Shown here piece by piece: positions 1 to 10,121 of a stretch of DNA of 64,000 nucleotides (position 1 is the stretch's first letter; every line of letters begins with the position of its first letter). The notes under the pieces are model-generated. The model saw only the letters and a list, made by a program, of their open reading frames with translations, made no database searches and was not told where the DNA came from. This DNA is from Eledone cirrhosa (taxonomy: Eukaryota; Mollusca; Cephalopoda; Octopoda; Eledonidae): contig OZ024759.1 of NCBI GenBank assembly GCA_964016885.1, forward strand, positions 3,643,046-3,707,045, read 5' to 3'. The translations under genes and the position numbers were made by a program.

Positions 1-58
1 TGGAATGTGTTAACTATCTAATCTAAGGAAAGTTTTAGATATTTTATGCATACAAGTA

Positions 59-279
59 TTAACTCTTTAGCATTTACATTACTCTGTAATGTATTTTCTC
101 TGTAAAGTCTTTACCTCACATAATAATCTCACATAATATCAAATCAACAAGATTTTGATATTATTTATTTTGAGAACAATACCTTAACATAAGTATGAGC
201 AGCCAGTTACGGCTGGTTTGAACAGAAAAAGGTGAGAGAATTCTGGCCGGATATGGCCGGTTTAAATGCTAAAGGTTAA
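59..279 (+). mobile_element. TTAA-flanked piggyBac-like MITE, short copy
   Basis: The copy begins TTAACTCTTTAGCATTTA and ends with the inverted counterpart AAATGCTAAAGGTTAA. Inside are the family landmarks: ctttacctcacataat, a fragment of the 72-bp unit, and the ggccggatatggccgg palindrome near the end. TTAA targets plus CCC-type termini are the hallmark of piggyBac elements. No transposase is encoded. Confidence 0.75.
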
Positions 280-281
280 AG

Positions 282-1150
282 TGGTCAGAGCCTTTGTTAA
301 TTACTTCCTGTCTCCTATTAATAATGTGTTGAGCTTCCGTTGTACAGAGATCACAGCCACATGAAAAAGGATTCGCATAAATATGGAAATGCATTTGTGA
401 GAATACGCCAAGAAAACGAGTACTGTACCTGGTTCTGTTTTAGCCTCCTTATGATTTAGCATAATTTCAGATAGCGCTGTGCTTCTTCTTCTGTCTATTC
501 AGTTAAATGAGTGCTGATTGTACCATTTAACATACATACATATGTACATGGTGGCTGCCAACTCGTTTTCGAGTACGGCCACTACTTTATATCCATGTAG
601 GAGAACCCCTACCGATGCGCTGAACAATAGTGACTTTTTAGTCCAGCCAGCGACTTGAAAATTCCTGTACAGAGAGATCTCCAGATACAAAGCAATGCCT
701 GTGCCGTGAAGCTTTTATAGTGAGCAAAGGCACTGCACAAAGCCAGTCCCACTCTCTTAACTAAGATGATATTTACCAAAAGGAAGAACAAGTCAACATC
801 ATTGGATACCATCAGGGTTGCAGGTGTAATATTAGAGTTTTCCTTCTCCTAGAATTCTGCCTTGAGAAAGGCTAAGGGGTCATTTCTCCCAGTGATTTTG
901 GATGGCCATTGACACTTAAAAGCTCCGTTGCCCTTTCACAGGTTTTGTTTTTAGTCCTGCAGGATGTCCAAAGTCACCCTCCTCATCAAGAAACCTTGGT
1001 GGGGTTACCATTTCAGTCGCTAACGACCCGACCATGAGACAGGTTGTACTGGGATACATGTTACCAGTAGCACCAACTGGTGACCTGACATATGTACATA
1101 TGTACATATATACATACATACATAACCACTTTAAACTAAACAATTTTGTA
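282..1150. other. No gene recognised
   Basis: This stretch holds short ATG frames but no codon pattern, splice-flanked homology or repeat that I recognise. Short (ACAT)n/(GTAC) tracts occur near 527-550 and 1085-1125. Confidence 0.5.
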
Positions 1151-1158
1151 CCCTAGAA

Positions 1159-1477
1159 CAGGGGTGTGCAACATATTCCATTGGCGGGCCACTTTTGAAC
1201 ATTGGAACAATTATTAGGGCTATTATTATTTATTAAGCACTATTCCGAAGATTCACCACAACTTCTTTCCATAACATGGAACTGGGAAAGTATAACACAC
1301 ATAACCCTATCAGTGAAGCCCTTTAGTATAGGTCAACTAACAGAAAATTGTATTACGGTTATGAAAAAAATTGTAAATAGGCCTACAAGGTAAACATTTA
1401 AAATGGTCACCGCGGGCCACTTTGACTGGTCTGGCAGGGCGGATTGTGGCCCACGGGCCGCCTGCTACATGCCCCTG
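1159..1477. mobile_element. hAT-type non-autonomous element
   Basis: The element starts CAGGGGTGTGCAAC and ends with the near-inverted GCATGCCCCTG type terminus. Perfect 8-bp direct repeats ccctagaa flank it at 1151-1158 and 1478-1485. Eight-base duplications with CTAG in the middle, CAGGGG termini and internal 'gcgggcc' blocks are typical of hAT elements. No transposase frame is present. Confidence 0.8.
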
Positions 1478-1612
1478 CCCTAGAAGCAGGGGCAGTCTTA
1501 TGTGGTTTGATGTAAAAAAAATTAAGGACTCATTGATTCTCAACATTTAAACAGTGTTGTTGTATGAAGGGATGGTTGTGTAAACAACGCTATCTGGTGG
1601 TAGGTTACTAAC

Positions 1613-1750
1613 CTGTCTGGCAGTTACTTCCCTTGTAACCAACTGCACATCCTCCACTTGAACATATCCCTGACACTATATTACATTTACTGTTGTCTGC
1701 ACAGTGGCACATATACTTGCAGTTAGGACCAAATGAACCAGATGCACACA
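1613..1750 (-). CDS. EGF-like exon of the EGF/fucolectin gene (last one visible)
   Basis: This 138-nt minus-strand exon has a ccattgcag acceptor and a gttagt donor, phase 1-1. It encodes 46 residues with eight cysteines, reading CASGSFGPNC...CHC...KC...IC..GGCAVGYKGSNC. The shared 138-nt length, phase and CSSGGCA motif with 2142-2279 mark it as a sister module. Because the donor is intact and phase 1, the protein continues in exons beyond the left edge, where more EGF modules, a membrane span or a cytoplasmic domain would be expected but cannot be seen. Confidence 0.86.
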
Positions 1751-1840
1751 CTGCAATGGAATAAAGCAACAACAACAGAAAACATGAGGATGAAGAAGAA
1801 AAAGAGACAATTATACAGACAGATGCACATGCATAGTGGA

Positions 1841-2095
1841 GGTGTGTGGCCTAGTGGTAAGGGTGTTGGACTTGCAATCATAATGTCATGGGTTCGATTC
1901 CTGGGCTGAGTTGTGCGTTGTATTCTTGAGCAAAACACTTCATTTCACGCTGCTCCAGTATACTCAGCTGAAAACGAGTACCAGCAATAGCTGGGGTTTT
2001 GACCCCACGATGGATTGGCGTCCTGTCCAGGGAGGAGTCTTGTACTCTCAGTCATTTCACACCATAAAAATGGGATAAGCACCTACTATTGTCTT
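1841..2095 (+). mobile_element. tRNA-derived SINE, family A1
   Basis: A tRNA-like head contains an A-box-like ggcctagtggtaag and a B-box-like ggttcgattcc. It is followed by the conserved middle with ttgagcaaaacacttcattt, and a tail that ends around ataagcacctactattgtc. It sits in the intron between two EGF exons, opposite to the gene. Confidence 0.8.
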
Positions 2096-2141
2096 GACAC
2101 AATATATTATGTTACAAAAAAAGCTATACTACACCACTTAC

Positions 2142-2279
2142 CTGTCTGACAGTTGCTACCTTCATAACCAGCAGCACATCCTCCACTTGAACACACACCT
2201 GTCTGTTTGTTACACCTGCTGTTGTCAGCACAGGGGCATGTGTTGCCACAGTTTGGTCCAAATTTCCCCTCTGGACATT
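2142..2279 (-). CDS. EGF-like exon of the EGF/fucolectin gene
   Basis: This 138-nt minus-strand exon has a cattgtag acceptor and a gtaag donor, phase 1-1. It encodes 46 residues with eight cysteines, reading CPEGKFGPNC...CPC...RC...VC..GGCAAGYEGSNC. It is very similar to the next exon at 1613-1750, especially in the CSSGGCA segment. This suggests the two arose by exon duplication. A tRNA-derived SINE occupies most of the intron between them. Confidence 0.86.
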
Positions 2280-2391
2280 CTACAATGAAAGATCATGAGA
2301 AAACCTCTGCTCTTTTATCTCACTAAACATTTGTAAAAAAAATGAGGTTCAACTGAGTAAGAATACAAAGGATTAATAGGATTAATCAACC

Positions 2392-2625
2392 CTTACAATA
2401 CTAAGGACCTTTGTTAAGTTATGTTCCAAATACCATCTTAACCGTTTTGATACCAAACTGCCAGATGTGGACCTTGTTCTTACAATACTAACAACCTTTG
2501 TTAAGTTATGTTCCAAATACCATCTTAACCCTTTTGATACCAAACTGCCAGATGTGGACCTTGTTCTTACAATACTAACAACCTTTGTTAAGTTATGTTC
2601 CAAGCACCATCTGAGACCACTCTTG
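2392..2625. repeat. 87-bp tandem repeat, about 2.6 copies
   Basis: The unit beginning cttacaatactaacaac recurs at 2392, 2479 and 2566. The unit length is a multiple of three, which explains the open frames here. Related single segments (cctttgttaagttacattcc) occur at 7923 and 8040. Confidence 0.85.
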
Positions 2626-2689
2626 GCAGGTCTGTTGGATGTTGGCTTACCTGGGGCTAAACAACATCAACAATACCTACTACAATATG

Positions 2690-2990
2690 CAATACCACCA
2701 CCACTACCACTATCACCAGCAGCAGCAGCACCACCAACACCACCACCACACCAACAACAACAAAACCAGCATCCTCCTCCTCACCACCACCACAACTACC
2801 TCCACTCCACCACCACCATCACCACCTACACTCCACTCCCACTATAACCACGACAGCCACCTACACTCCACCAACACCACCACCACCACCACCACCACCA
2901 TCACCACCACCACCACCATCATCATCATCACCATCACCACCACCACCACCACCACCAGTACCACCATCATCATCACCACCACCATCTGGG
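2690..2990. repeat. (CAC)n/(CCA)n-rich microsatellite
   Basis: This intronic tract is dominated by imperfect CAC, CAA and CAT triplets. Frames through it give poly-H, poly-T or poly-P runs and are not credible proteins. Confidence 0.9.
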
Positions 2991-4310
2991 AGATCCAAAA
3001 TACTGTTGTGGTCCCATTCCATTACTTCACCAATCTTGTAGACCCTAAATATTGTAATGGTCACTGTCCTTTCTCTTCCACCAACCTGAGAGACCCTAAA
3101 TACTGTTGTGGTCCATGTCCCTTCTCTTCCACCAATCTGGGAGTCCCTAAATACTGTCATGGTTCCTGTTCCTCCCTCCAGTAATCTTGGAGACCCTAAA
3201 TACTGTTGTAGTACCTTCCCATTCCTTCCACTAATTTTGGAGACCCTAAATATTGCAATGGTTACTGTCCCTTCCTTCCTTCAATCTAGGGGACCCTAAA
3301 TACTGTTCTGGTCCCTGTTCCTTCTCTTCCACCAATCAGTGAGTCCCTAAATACTGTCATGGTTCCTGTCCCTTACTTCTCTTCCACCAATCAGTGAGTC
3401 CCTTAATACTGCCGTAGTCCCTGTCTCTTCTCTTCCACCAATCAGTGAGTCCCTTAATACTGTTGTGGACCCTGTCTCTTCTCTTCCACCAATCAGTGAG
3501 TCTCTTAATACTGTTGTGGTCCCTGTCTCTTCTCTTCCACCAATCAGTGAGTCCCTAAATACTGTCGTGGTCCCTGTCTCTTCTCTTCCACCAATCAGTG
3601 AGTCTCTTAATACTGTTGTGGTCCCTGTCTCTTCTCTTCCACCAATCAGTGAGCCCCTAAATACTGCCGTAGTCCCTGTCTCTTCTCTTCCACCAATCAG
3701 TGAGTCCCTTAATACTGTCGTGGTCCCTGTCTCTTCTCTTCCACCAATCAGTGAGTCCCTTAATACTGTTGTGGTCCCTGTCTCTTCTCTTCCACCAATC
3801 AGTGAGTCCCTAAATACTATCATGGTCCCTGTCTCTTCTCTTCCACCAATCAGTGAGTCTCTTAATATTGTCGTGGTCCCTGTCTCTTCTCTTCCACCAA
3901 TCAGTGAGTCCCTAAATACTGTTGTGGTCCCTGTCTCTTCTCTTCCACCAATCAGTGAGTCCCTAAATACTGTTGTGGTCCCTGTCTCTTCTCTTCCACC
4001 AATCAGTGAGTCCCTTAATACTGTCGTGGTCCATGTCTCTTCTCTTCCACCAATCAGTGAGTCCCTTAATACTGTTGTGGTCCCTGTCTCTTCTCTTCCA
4101 CCAATCAGTGAGTCCCTAAATACTATCATGGTCCCTGTCTCTTCTCTTCCACCAATCAGTGAGTCCCTAAATACTGTCGTGGTCCCTGTCTCTTCTCTTC
4201 CACCAATCAGTGAGTCCCTAAATACTGTCGTGGTCCCTGTCTCTTCTCTTCCACCAATCAGTGAGTCCCTAAATACTGTCGTGGTCCCTGTCTCTTCCCT
4301 CTCTAAAGGG
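2990..4310. repeat. 51-bp minisatellite, about 25 copies
   Basis: Units contain ccaccaatcagtgagtccc and a tactgttgtggtccctg core. The copies near 3000-3400 are diverged and those from 3400 to 4300 nearly uniform, which suggests recent expansion at the exon-proximal side. Because 51 is divisible by three, both strands are open over more than 800 bp. The array stops about 20-30 bp from the donor of the EGF exon at 4330. Confidence 0.93.
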
Positions 4311-4329
4311 TAAACAGATAAAAACTTAC

Positions 4330-4467
4330 TTGACTGGCAGCTGTGTCCCCTGTAACCAGGTGAGCACCTTCCATTGATGCAGATACCATTGTCAGAGTAA
4401 CATTTGCCATTATTCAGACAGTGGCACTTCTTCACACAGTTGACACCAAACATGCCATGGGCACATC
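4330..4467 (-). CDS. EGF-like exon of the EGF/fucolectin gene
   Basis: This 138-nt minus-strand exon lies between a ttttctcag acceptor and a gtaag donor, phase 1-1. It encodes 46 residues with eight cysteines, reading CAHGMFGVNC...CHC...C...C..GRC..GYRGHSC. The frame does not stop at the donor. It stays open through a 51-bp minisatellite to 3347, so an unspliced transcript would append many copies of a 17-residue repeat. Splicing at the donor is the simpler reading, because the donor is strong and the module is complete there. Confidence 0.85.
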
Positions 4468-4572
4468 CTGAGAAAACAACTTCAATATGTAATTACTGTA
4501 TTTCCTGACGCCGAAGACACTTCGTCCTCGAGGACACACCCTAATTCTGACAACCAAAAATTTGAAAAAAAA

Positions 4573-4757
4573 TAATTGTTTCTACTTTTGGCACAAGGCC
4601 AGCAATTATCCCAATGTATTACTGGTACTTTATTTTATCGACCCCGTAAGGATGAATGGCAAAGTTAACCTCGGCGGGATTTGAACTCAGACCATAAAGG
4701 GACGTAACTCTTTGCTGCAAAGCATGGCGTCAGACCGATACTGCCAATCCACCGCTC
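4573..4757 (-). mobile_element. tRNA-derived SINE, family B
   Basis: This is a minus-strand copy of the family whose head is gcggtggattggcagtatcg with a B-box-like gagttcaaatccc, and whose tail ends ccttgtgccaaaagtagaaa. It is nested in the short inverted-repeat element at 4495-5070. Confidence 0.8.
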
Positions 4758-4774
4758 TTTGAATTTGAAGAAAA

Positions 4775-4973
4775 ATAATTGTTTCTACTATTGGCACAAG
4801 GCCAGCAATCACCCAGTACATTACTGGTACTTTATTTTATCGACTCCGTAAAGATGAAAGGCAAAGTTAACCTTGGCAGGATTTGAACTCAGAATGGCAA
4901 GTGCTGTAACTCTATGCGTCAAAGCATGGCGTCCGACCCTCTACCGATACTGCCAATTCACCGCCCTTTGAAG
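4775..4973 (-). mobile_element. tRNA-derived SINE, family B
   Basis: This second minus-strand family B copy follows directly behind the previous one in the same orientation. It includes the full head through cagtatcggtagagggtcgg (read on the minus strand). Confidence 0.8.
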
Positions 4974-5224
4974 AAAAATAATAAACAACTTTCGGCCTCC
5001 AGGATGCATGGTAGATTTTTGAGACTTATTTTAGTAAAAGTAGCGTCTTTGACGCCGGGAAATACGGTGAGTTTAATTAATTCAAATTTCAGAGTTGTTA
5101 TCTTTCATCCTTTGAGTGTATCCCATTTACAATAGTAACTCTATAACCCTGCATGTTGTAGAAAGAGCCTAAAATAGTTTGGCATCAAGAAGGGCATCCA
5201 GCAGCAAAATAATGCCTCAATACT

Positions 5225-5602
5225 ATATATCATCATCATCATTGGATGCGCAATGTCAATGTGCATGAATGAGCAAGCATAGACGAGTTGAGAAAGAAAT
5301 TGTGTATAATAGGGATAAGCTGTAGTGTGTGGGAGAGAAGACTGCGTTGGTATAGACATATGATGTGCATGGAGGATGACTGCTGGGTAAAGAAGTGCCA
5401 AGAAATCCCAGGAGAAAGAAGATGCAGTAGAGGAAGACCACGAAAATCATGGACGAAGGTGGTGAGATCTGACCTCAGATTGCTGAAGCTCATGGAGGAG
5501 ATGACGAAAGACTGTGATGAATGGAGAGATGCTGTGCTGTATAGGACCCATCCCACCCTTGCAAGCAGGGAAAAGCGGACGTAAAATGATGATGATGATC
5601 AT
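5225..5602 (+). pseudogene. RTE-type LINE 3' fragment (C-terminal ORF end and GAT tail)
   Basis: The frame at 5288-5584 encodes the C-terminal tail of an RTE-type polyprotein, with RELRKKL-like, RRLRWYRHMM, GRPRKSW and DLRLLKLMEE segments. It ends in agcggacgtaaaatgatgat and a (GAT)n tail. It is 5'-truncated, as RTE copies usually are. The function is lost. Confidence 0.75.
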
Positions 5603-5800
5603 CATCATGGTTATCATCATCATCATCATCATCATTGTTTAACATCCATCTTCCACACTAGTCTGGATTAGATGGTTTTGTTCCACTTGAGGTGAGATTG
5701 GTCTGGAGACTGTGTCTTGCTTGTACAGAACTGTCTTTGGTAGGTTTTTTACCCCTGGAGGCCCTTCCTAACACCAACCACATTTACAGTGTACATCTTC
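5603..5800 (-). mobile_element. RTE-type LINE 3' end, opposite orientation
   Basis: A (ATC)n tract is followed by ttaacatccatcttccacac and an RTE 3'-UTR-like cccttcctaacaccaacca block. This is a minus-strand RTE tail joined tail-to-tail with the copy at 5225-5602. Confidence 0.6.
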
Positions 5801-6296
5801 TGTTTATTACATAATTCTGTTATACGTATTTCGAAGATGTCAGAGTGGTTGCATAACTTTCTGACATGTTCTCTTCAGACAAGTTGAAATTTGTGTTCTT
5901 TTATTTTGTTTTTGATATGCTACCAAGGAGTGGGGGTTAGAGTTGTGTTTGCATTCCTGTCCAGTTGTTATATGGTTTGGATGGCTATTCTAGTAGGCAG
6001 ATATGAAGCAGGAGGTGCTATTGTTGCTGACATACTAGGGATGGTAAGTAGGTTAAGGTATCAAATTACCAGAGGGGTAAGTCATCACCCCACCCCCCGT
6101 TCATATATGTTAAAGAATTTGTTCGAATAATCTACTTATTTTTTTGTTTATTTGAACTTTGTTTATTTGTTTGAACTACATAGCTATATATCCAGGCTGT
6201 GTATTATTAGAGAAGGTGATTCTTGTGTAACTATGTAAGGATGCATTAAATGTATAGATTTAGTCATTATGTTCAGCTCTAGGTGGAAGTTAGCAT
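5801..6296. other. No gene recognised
   Basis: A 79-codon frame at 5891-6130 is hydrophobic, but it has no recognisable domain, splice context or homolog in the window. I see nothing else. Confidence 0.4.
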
Positions 6297-6525
6297 GGAA
6301 CGTGTTAACTATCTAATCTAAGGAAAGTTTTAGATATTTTATGCATACAAGTATTAACTCTTTAGCATTTACATTACTCTGTAATGTATTTTCTCTGTAA
6401 AGTCTTTACCTCACATAATAATCTCACATAATATCAAATCCACAAGATTTTGATATTATTTATTTTGAGAACAATACCTTAACAAAAGTATGAGCAGCCA
6501 GTTACGGCTGGTTTGAACAGAAAAA
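6297..6525. repeat. Near-identical 229-bp repeat of window positions 1-229
   Basis: Starting at tgttaactatctaatctaag, the sequence matches the first 229 bases of the window with only a handful of differences, in the same orientation. It contains most of a piggyBac-like MITE copy and then breaks off into a 35-bp minisatellite. Confidence 0.88.
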
Positions 6526-6528
6526 GCA

Positions 6529-6650
6529 CCACCTACACTCCACTCCCACTATAACCATGACAGCCACCTCCACTCCACTCCCACTATAACCACGACAGCC
6601 ACCAACACTCCACTCCCACTATAACCATGACAACCACCTACACTCCACCA
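6529..6650. repeat. 35-bp minisatellite
   Basis: About three and a half copies of a ccacctacactccactcccac-type unit lie just downstream of the EGF exon. A single related unit lies at about 2821-2865. Confidence 0.8.
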
Positions 6651-6661
6651 CCACCACTCAC

Positions 6662-6796
6662 CTTTACAAGTGTTATTCACATCAATATATCCATCTTTAC
6701 ATCCAGTCACACATTTGCCAGTCAATTGATCACATGTCTTTCTGCAGTTGTTGCACTCTTCTTTACAATTTCTTCCATAGAATCCAGGGAGACATT
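6662..6796 (-). CDS. EGF-like exon of the EGF/fucolectin gene
   Basis: This 135-nt minus-strand exon has a tttctag acceptor and a gtgag donor, phase 1-1. It encodes 45 residues with eight cysteines and the module pattern CLPGFYGRNC...CNNC...C...KC..GC...C. It differs from its three downstream sisters in having CNNC where they have CHC or CPC, and in a GYIDVNNTC ending. This spacing is typical of the first EGF after a lectin domain in this protein type (inference). The donor lies next to a 35-bp minisatellite at 6529-6650. Confidence 0.8.
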
Positions 6797-6836
6797 CTAG
6801 AAAGACAAACAATCTTAGTCATTATTTCAATCTAGG

Positions 6837-7215
6837 GCAGTGGATTGGCAGAATCGGTGGAGCATCGAACACCATGCTTTGCGGCATAAAGTTATGGCCC
6901 TTTATGATCTGAGTTCCAATCCCGCCGAGGGTAACTTTGCTTTTCATCCTTACGGGGTCTTGTGCCTATATAAGGAACCATTATTTTAATCAAGGGCGGT
7001 GGATTGGCAGTATCGTTAGAGTGTCGAACACCATGCTTTGCGGTATTGAGTTACGACCCTTTCCATTCTGAGTTCAAAACCCGCCAAAGTTAGCTTGGCC
7101 TTTCATCCTTACGGGGTCGATAAAATAAAGTACCAGTCACACAATGGGGTCATTTAAATCGACTTTCCCCCTTCCCTTCAAATTACTGGCCTTGTGCCAA
7201 CAGTAGAAACAATTA
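6837..7215 (+). mobile_element. Two tandem tRNA-derived SINEs, family B
   Basis: The copies at 6837-6990 and 6993-7215 both begin gcagtggattggcag or gcggtggattggcag and carry a B-box-like gagttc block. The first lacks the middle of the tail; the second ends ccttgtgccaacagtagaaa. Confidence 0.78.
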
Positions 7216-7247
7216 TTTCAATCTACACTTTGACAATGCTGTTTATT

Positions 7248-7893
7248 TTAACCCTTTAGCATTTACATTACCCTGTATTTACTATTGTATTTTCATGGTA
7301 AAGGCTTTACCTCACATAATTATCTCATAACATTTACATTACTCTGTATTTACTATTGTATTTTCATGGTAAAGGCTTTACCTCACATAATATCTCACAT
7401 AACATTTACATTACTCTGTATTTACTATTGTACTTTCATGGTAAAGGCTTTACCTCACATAATTATCTCACATAACATTTACATTACCCTGTATTTACTA
7501 TTGTATTTTCATGGTAAAGGCTTTACCTCACATAATATCTCACATAACATTTACATTACTCTGTATTTACTATTGTATTTTCATGGTAAAGGCTTTACCT
7601 CACATAATTATCTCAAATAACATTTACATTACTCTGTATTTACTAATGTATTTTCATGGTAAAGGCTTTACCTCACATAATTATCTCACATAACATTTAC
7701 CTTACTCTGTATTTACTATTGTATTTTCATGGTAAAGGCTTTACCTCACATAATGTTGAATCTACAAGATTTTAATATTATTTATTTTGAGAACAAAACC
7801 TTAACATCAGTATGAGTGACCAGTTGCAGCTGATTTGAACAGAGGTTAGAGATTTCTGGCCGGATATGGCCAGTTTAAATGCTAAAGGGTTAA
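7248..7893 (+). mobile_element. piggyBac-like MITE with about seven internal 72-73-bp units
   Basis: TTAACCCTTTAGCATTTAC at the left and AAATGCTAAAGGGTTAA at the right are perfect inverted ends on TTAA. Between them about seven copies of the unit containing ggtaaaggctttacctcaca are followed by the unique arm (ttgagaacaaaaccttaaca and the ggccggatatggcc palindrome). There is no transposase. Confidence 0.88.
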
Positions 7894-7916
7894 ACTGTTT
7901 ACATTCCATTATAATT

Positions 7917-8085
7917 TCATGTAAGAACCTTTGTTAAGTTACATTCCAAACCACCTGAAACTGCCCCAGGTTCTATGCTACAAAATTGTTTATTCCAAAG
8001 CCTTTATATTATCTAAAAATCTTCCATCTAATTTCATGTAAGAACCTTTGTTAAGTTACATTCCAAACCACCTGAAACTGCCCTT
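7917..8085. repeat. Two copies of a 52-bp direct repeat
   Basis: The segment ttcatgtaagaacctttgtt...aaactgccc occurs at 7917-7968 and again at 8033-8085. The rest of 7894-8280 holds nothing I recognise. Confidence 0.7.
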
Positions 8086-8284
8086 ATTCCACTTTAAGTT
8101 TACGGTTCATTTCTTTTTCATTTAGAATTGTCTCCTGCAAGAACATAGATGAAAATGGATGAAAATGCACAAAAATTCAAACTGGTTATAATCAACAAGT
8201 AAAATCTTATTCATTTTTTTTTTTTTGGCATGGCATTGGAAAAGCATCACACTGTCTAAAAAAGTCTGTCTTAAACCAGAAGGC

Positions 8285-8930
8285 TTGTTAGGCCAATGCT
8301 TATCTCGGTTTCATGGCATGAAGCAACTTGAAGTACAAGACACCTTGCTGTGAAGGCACATGTCTTAGTGGTTAGAGCATTGGGCTTGCAATCGAAAGGT
8401 TGTGAGTTCAATTCTTGAGCAAGACACTTTATTTCACATTGCTCCAGTTTACTCAGCTGTAGAAATGAAATGATAGGACTGGGGTCCCTATCATTAAATT
8501 ACTCTAGACACCTCCAACGAGATATACCTTGGAGGAGGCCAGCTAAACCTGCATATGTGTGAGCTGTAACAACAACAACCTCGCTGGACAGGACACCAGT
8601 CCATCACAGGGTTAAACCTCCAGCTATTACTGGTACTCATTTTCAGCTATATAATACAATATATTTTTCGTTAGGCTGGTGCTTATCTCTGTTTCATGGC
8701 GTGAAGCGACTGGGAGTACAAGATTCCCCCCTGGACAGGACACCAGTCCATCACAGGGTTAAACTTCCAGCTATTACTGGTACTCATTTTCAGCTGAGTA
8801 TACTGGAGCAATGTGAAGTGAAGTGTTTTGCTCAAGAACACAACATGTAACCCAGCCCAGGAATTGAACCCATGACATTATGATTCTAAGTCCAACACCC
8901 TTACCACTAGGCAATGCACCAAACTGTGCA
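8285..8930. mobile_element. Cluster of family A SINEs in both orientations
   Basis: A plus copy (8350-8475) has the head cttagtggttagagcattgg and the middle ttgagcaagacactttattt. It is flanked by minus partial copies at 8288-8345 and 8580-8655. A full minus copy at 8675-8930 ends with the tRNA-like head read backwards (ccttaccactaggcaatgc). Confidence 0.75.
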
Positions 8931-9144
8931 ACTCCTAAATATTTTTGTATCTCCTCGTGTTTGTGTTTTTGTAGTTTTTATGTCAAATGAATTCAGAGCA
9001 TAATCGACATGTGATGATTTCAACTAAAACCTGTTTCCCTATAAATATGAAACACCCTAATATATATGTATATATGTTAAAGGTATATTATAAAGAGAAA
9101 GGACCTGCTGGCTGAGCTCTTGCTCTTTATAAAATAGCCATGCT

Positions 9145-9430
9145 CTACTACCGCGGGCTTTGTGTTGTGTTCTTGAGCAAGACACTTTATTTCACGTTGC
9201 TCCAGTTCACTCAGCTGTGGAAATAGGTTGCGATGTCACTGGTGCCAAGCTGTATCGGCCATTGCCTTTCCCTTGGACAATATCAGTGGCATAGAGAGGG
9301 GAGGCTGTTATGCATGGGCTACTGCTGGTCTTCCACAAAACAACCTTGCCCAGACTTGTGCCTTGGAGGGGAACTTTCTAGACTCAAATTCTATGGTCAT
9401 TCGTGACCGAAGGATCTCTTTACCTTTTAC
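9145..9430 (+). mobile_element. tRNA-derived SINE, family A2
   Basis: The head is truncated, but the middle ttgagcaagacactttattt and the A2 tail (gatgtcactggtgccaagct, then ggggaactttctagactc) are clear. The same tail recurs at 33440-33510 and 36121-36475. Confidence 0.75.
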
Positions 9431-9533
9431 CCTTACTAACCCATGTATCGAATACTCTGTTCAGTAATGGTCTAACTAGTTTTAAACTGGTTCTATCCTG
9501 ATTTATGTTAAAGGTATAAAGGTATCTATATAC

Positions 9534-9726
9534 TTATGAAAGACCTCCACTTCACACATGCTAAGGCTAGGTCCTGACAGCAGAATTATTGTGATTTTGT
9601 TGCCCTTAACAGGACTAGAACATTGCACATCAATAACTTTTGTCTTCTCTAGATTGGAAATCTTCTCACATATTCTGTGTTTTTTGTCTTTTGATACCAA
9701 CACTATTATTGAGAATTTATTTTGTG
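9534..9726 (-). CDS. Fucolectin/FTP domain exon, C-terminal half
   Basis: The minus-strand exon follows a ttttctgcag acceptor at 9727-9728. Starting in phase 1 it reads on from the preceding exon as a good second half of an FTP domain: a strand of aliphatic residues, a cysteine at about residue 19, a VIDVQC segment, a KGNKITIILL strand and the domain-closing CEVEVF. A candidate gt donor follows at 9532-9533, but it would leave phase 2. The first downstream EGF exon (6662-6796) needs phase 1. Either an exon lies unseen between them, or the real exon end differs. If unspliced, the frame stops near 9503. The domain identity is well supported; the exact 3' edge is not. Confidence 0.72.
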
Positions 9727-10121
9727 CTGCAGAAAAACATGGTAAGAAAGTTAAAACAAAAAACAAATAGCAATGGTATTTGGTGGTGATGGTGGTGAGG
9801 AGGAGGGAGATTTGGGTGAAGTTTAGTCAAAAACTGATTGGCAAACATGGGCTTGGACCAGTGCAAGATTTAGGGCACATGAAGCCCTGTGCTAGTTATG
9901 TTATGAGGCCTCTTACTCGTAAAAAATTCATCATAAAAAATTGTGCCAAATTTAGAATTAACCCTTTAGCATTTAAACCGGTTGTATTCGGCCAGAATTT
10001 TCTCAACTCTTTCTATTCAAACTGGCTGTAACTGGACACTCATACTTATATTAAGGTATTGTTCTCAAGATAAATAACATCAAAATCTCATAGATTCGAT
10101 ATTATGTGAGATAATTATGAG

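Larger units (their letters stand above)
4495..5070. mobile_element. Short inverted-repeat element with two nested SINEs
   Basis: The left end ACTGTATTTCCTGACGCC is mirrored by the right end, which contains GACGCCGGGAAATACGGTGA, giving imperfect terminal inverted repeats of about 25 bp. An uninterrupted 138-bp relative lies at 39563-39700. The superfamily was not recognised. Confidence 0.65.

Noticed and set aside
1841..1905. tRNA gene
   Set aside because: Boxes A and B are present, but the cloverleaf is imperfect and the sequence continues into a repeated SINE body.
3465..4313. 282-codon plus-strand frame of 17-residue repeats
   Set aside because: It lies in the intron of a minus-strand gene and is the antisense reading of the 51-bp minisatellite.
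5891..6130. 79-codon membrane-protein-like frame
   Set aside because: It has only hydrophobic composition; no domain, splice sites or conservation are visible.
9712..9766. Signal-peptide-like start (MFFVLTFLPCFSAA) before the FTP second half
   Set aside because: It is the translation of the polypyrimidine tract and acceptor; the domain needs its first half from the upstream exon.
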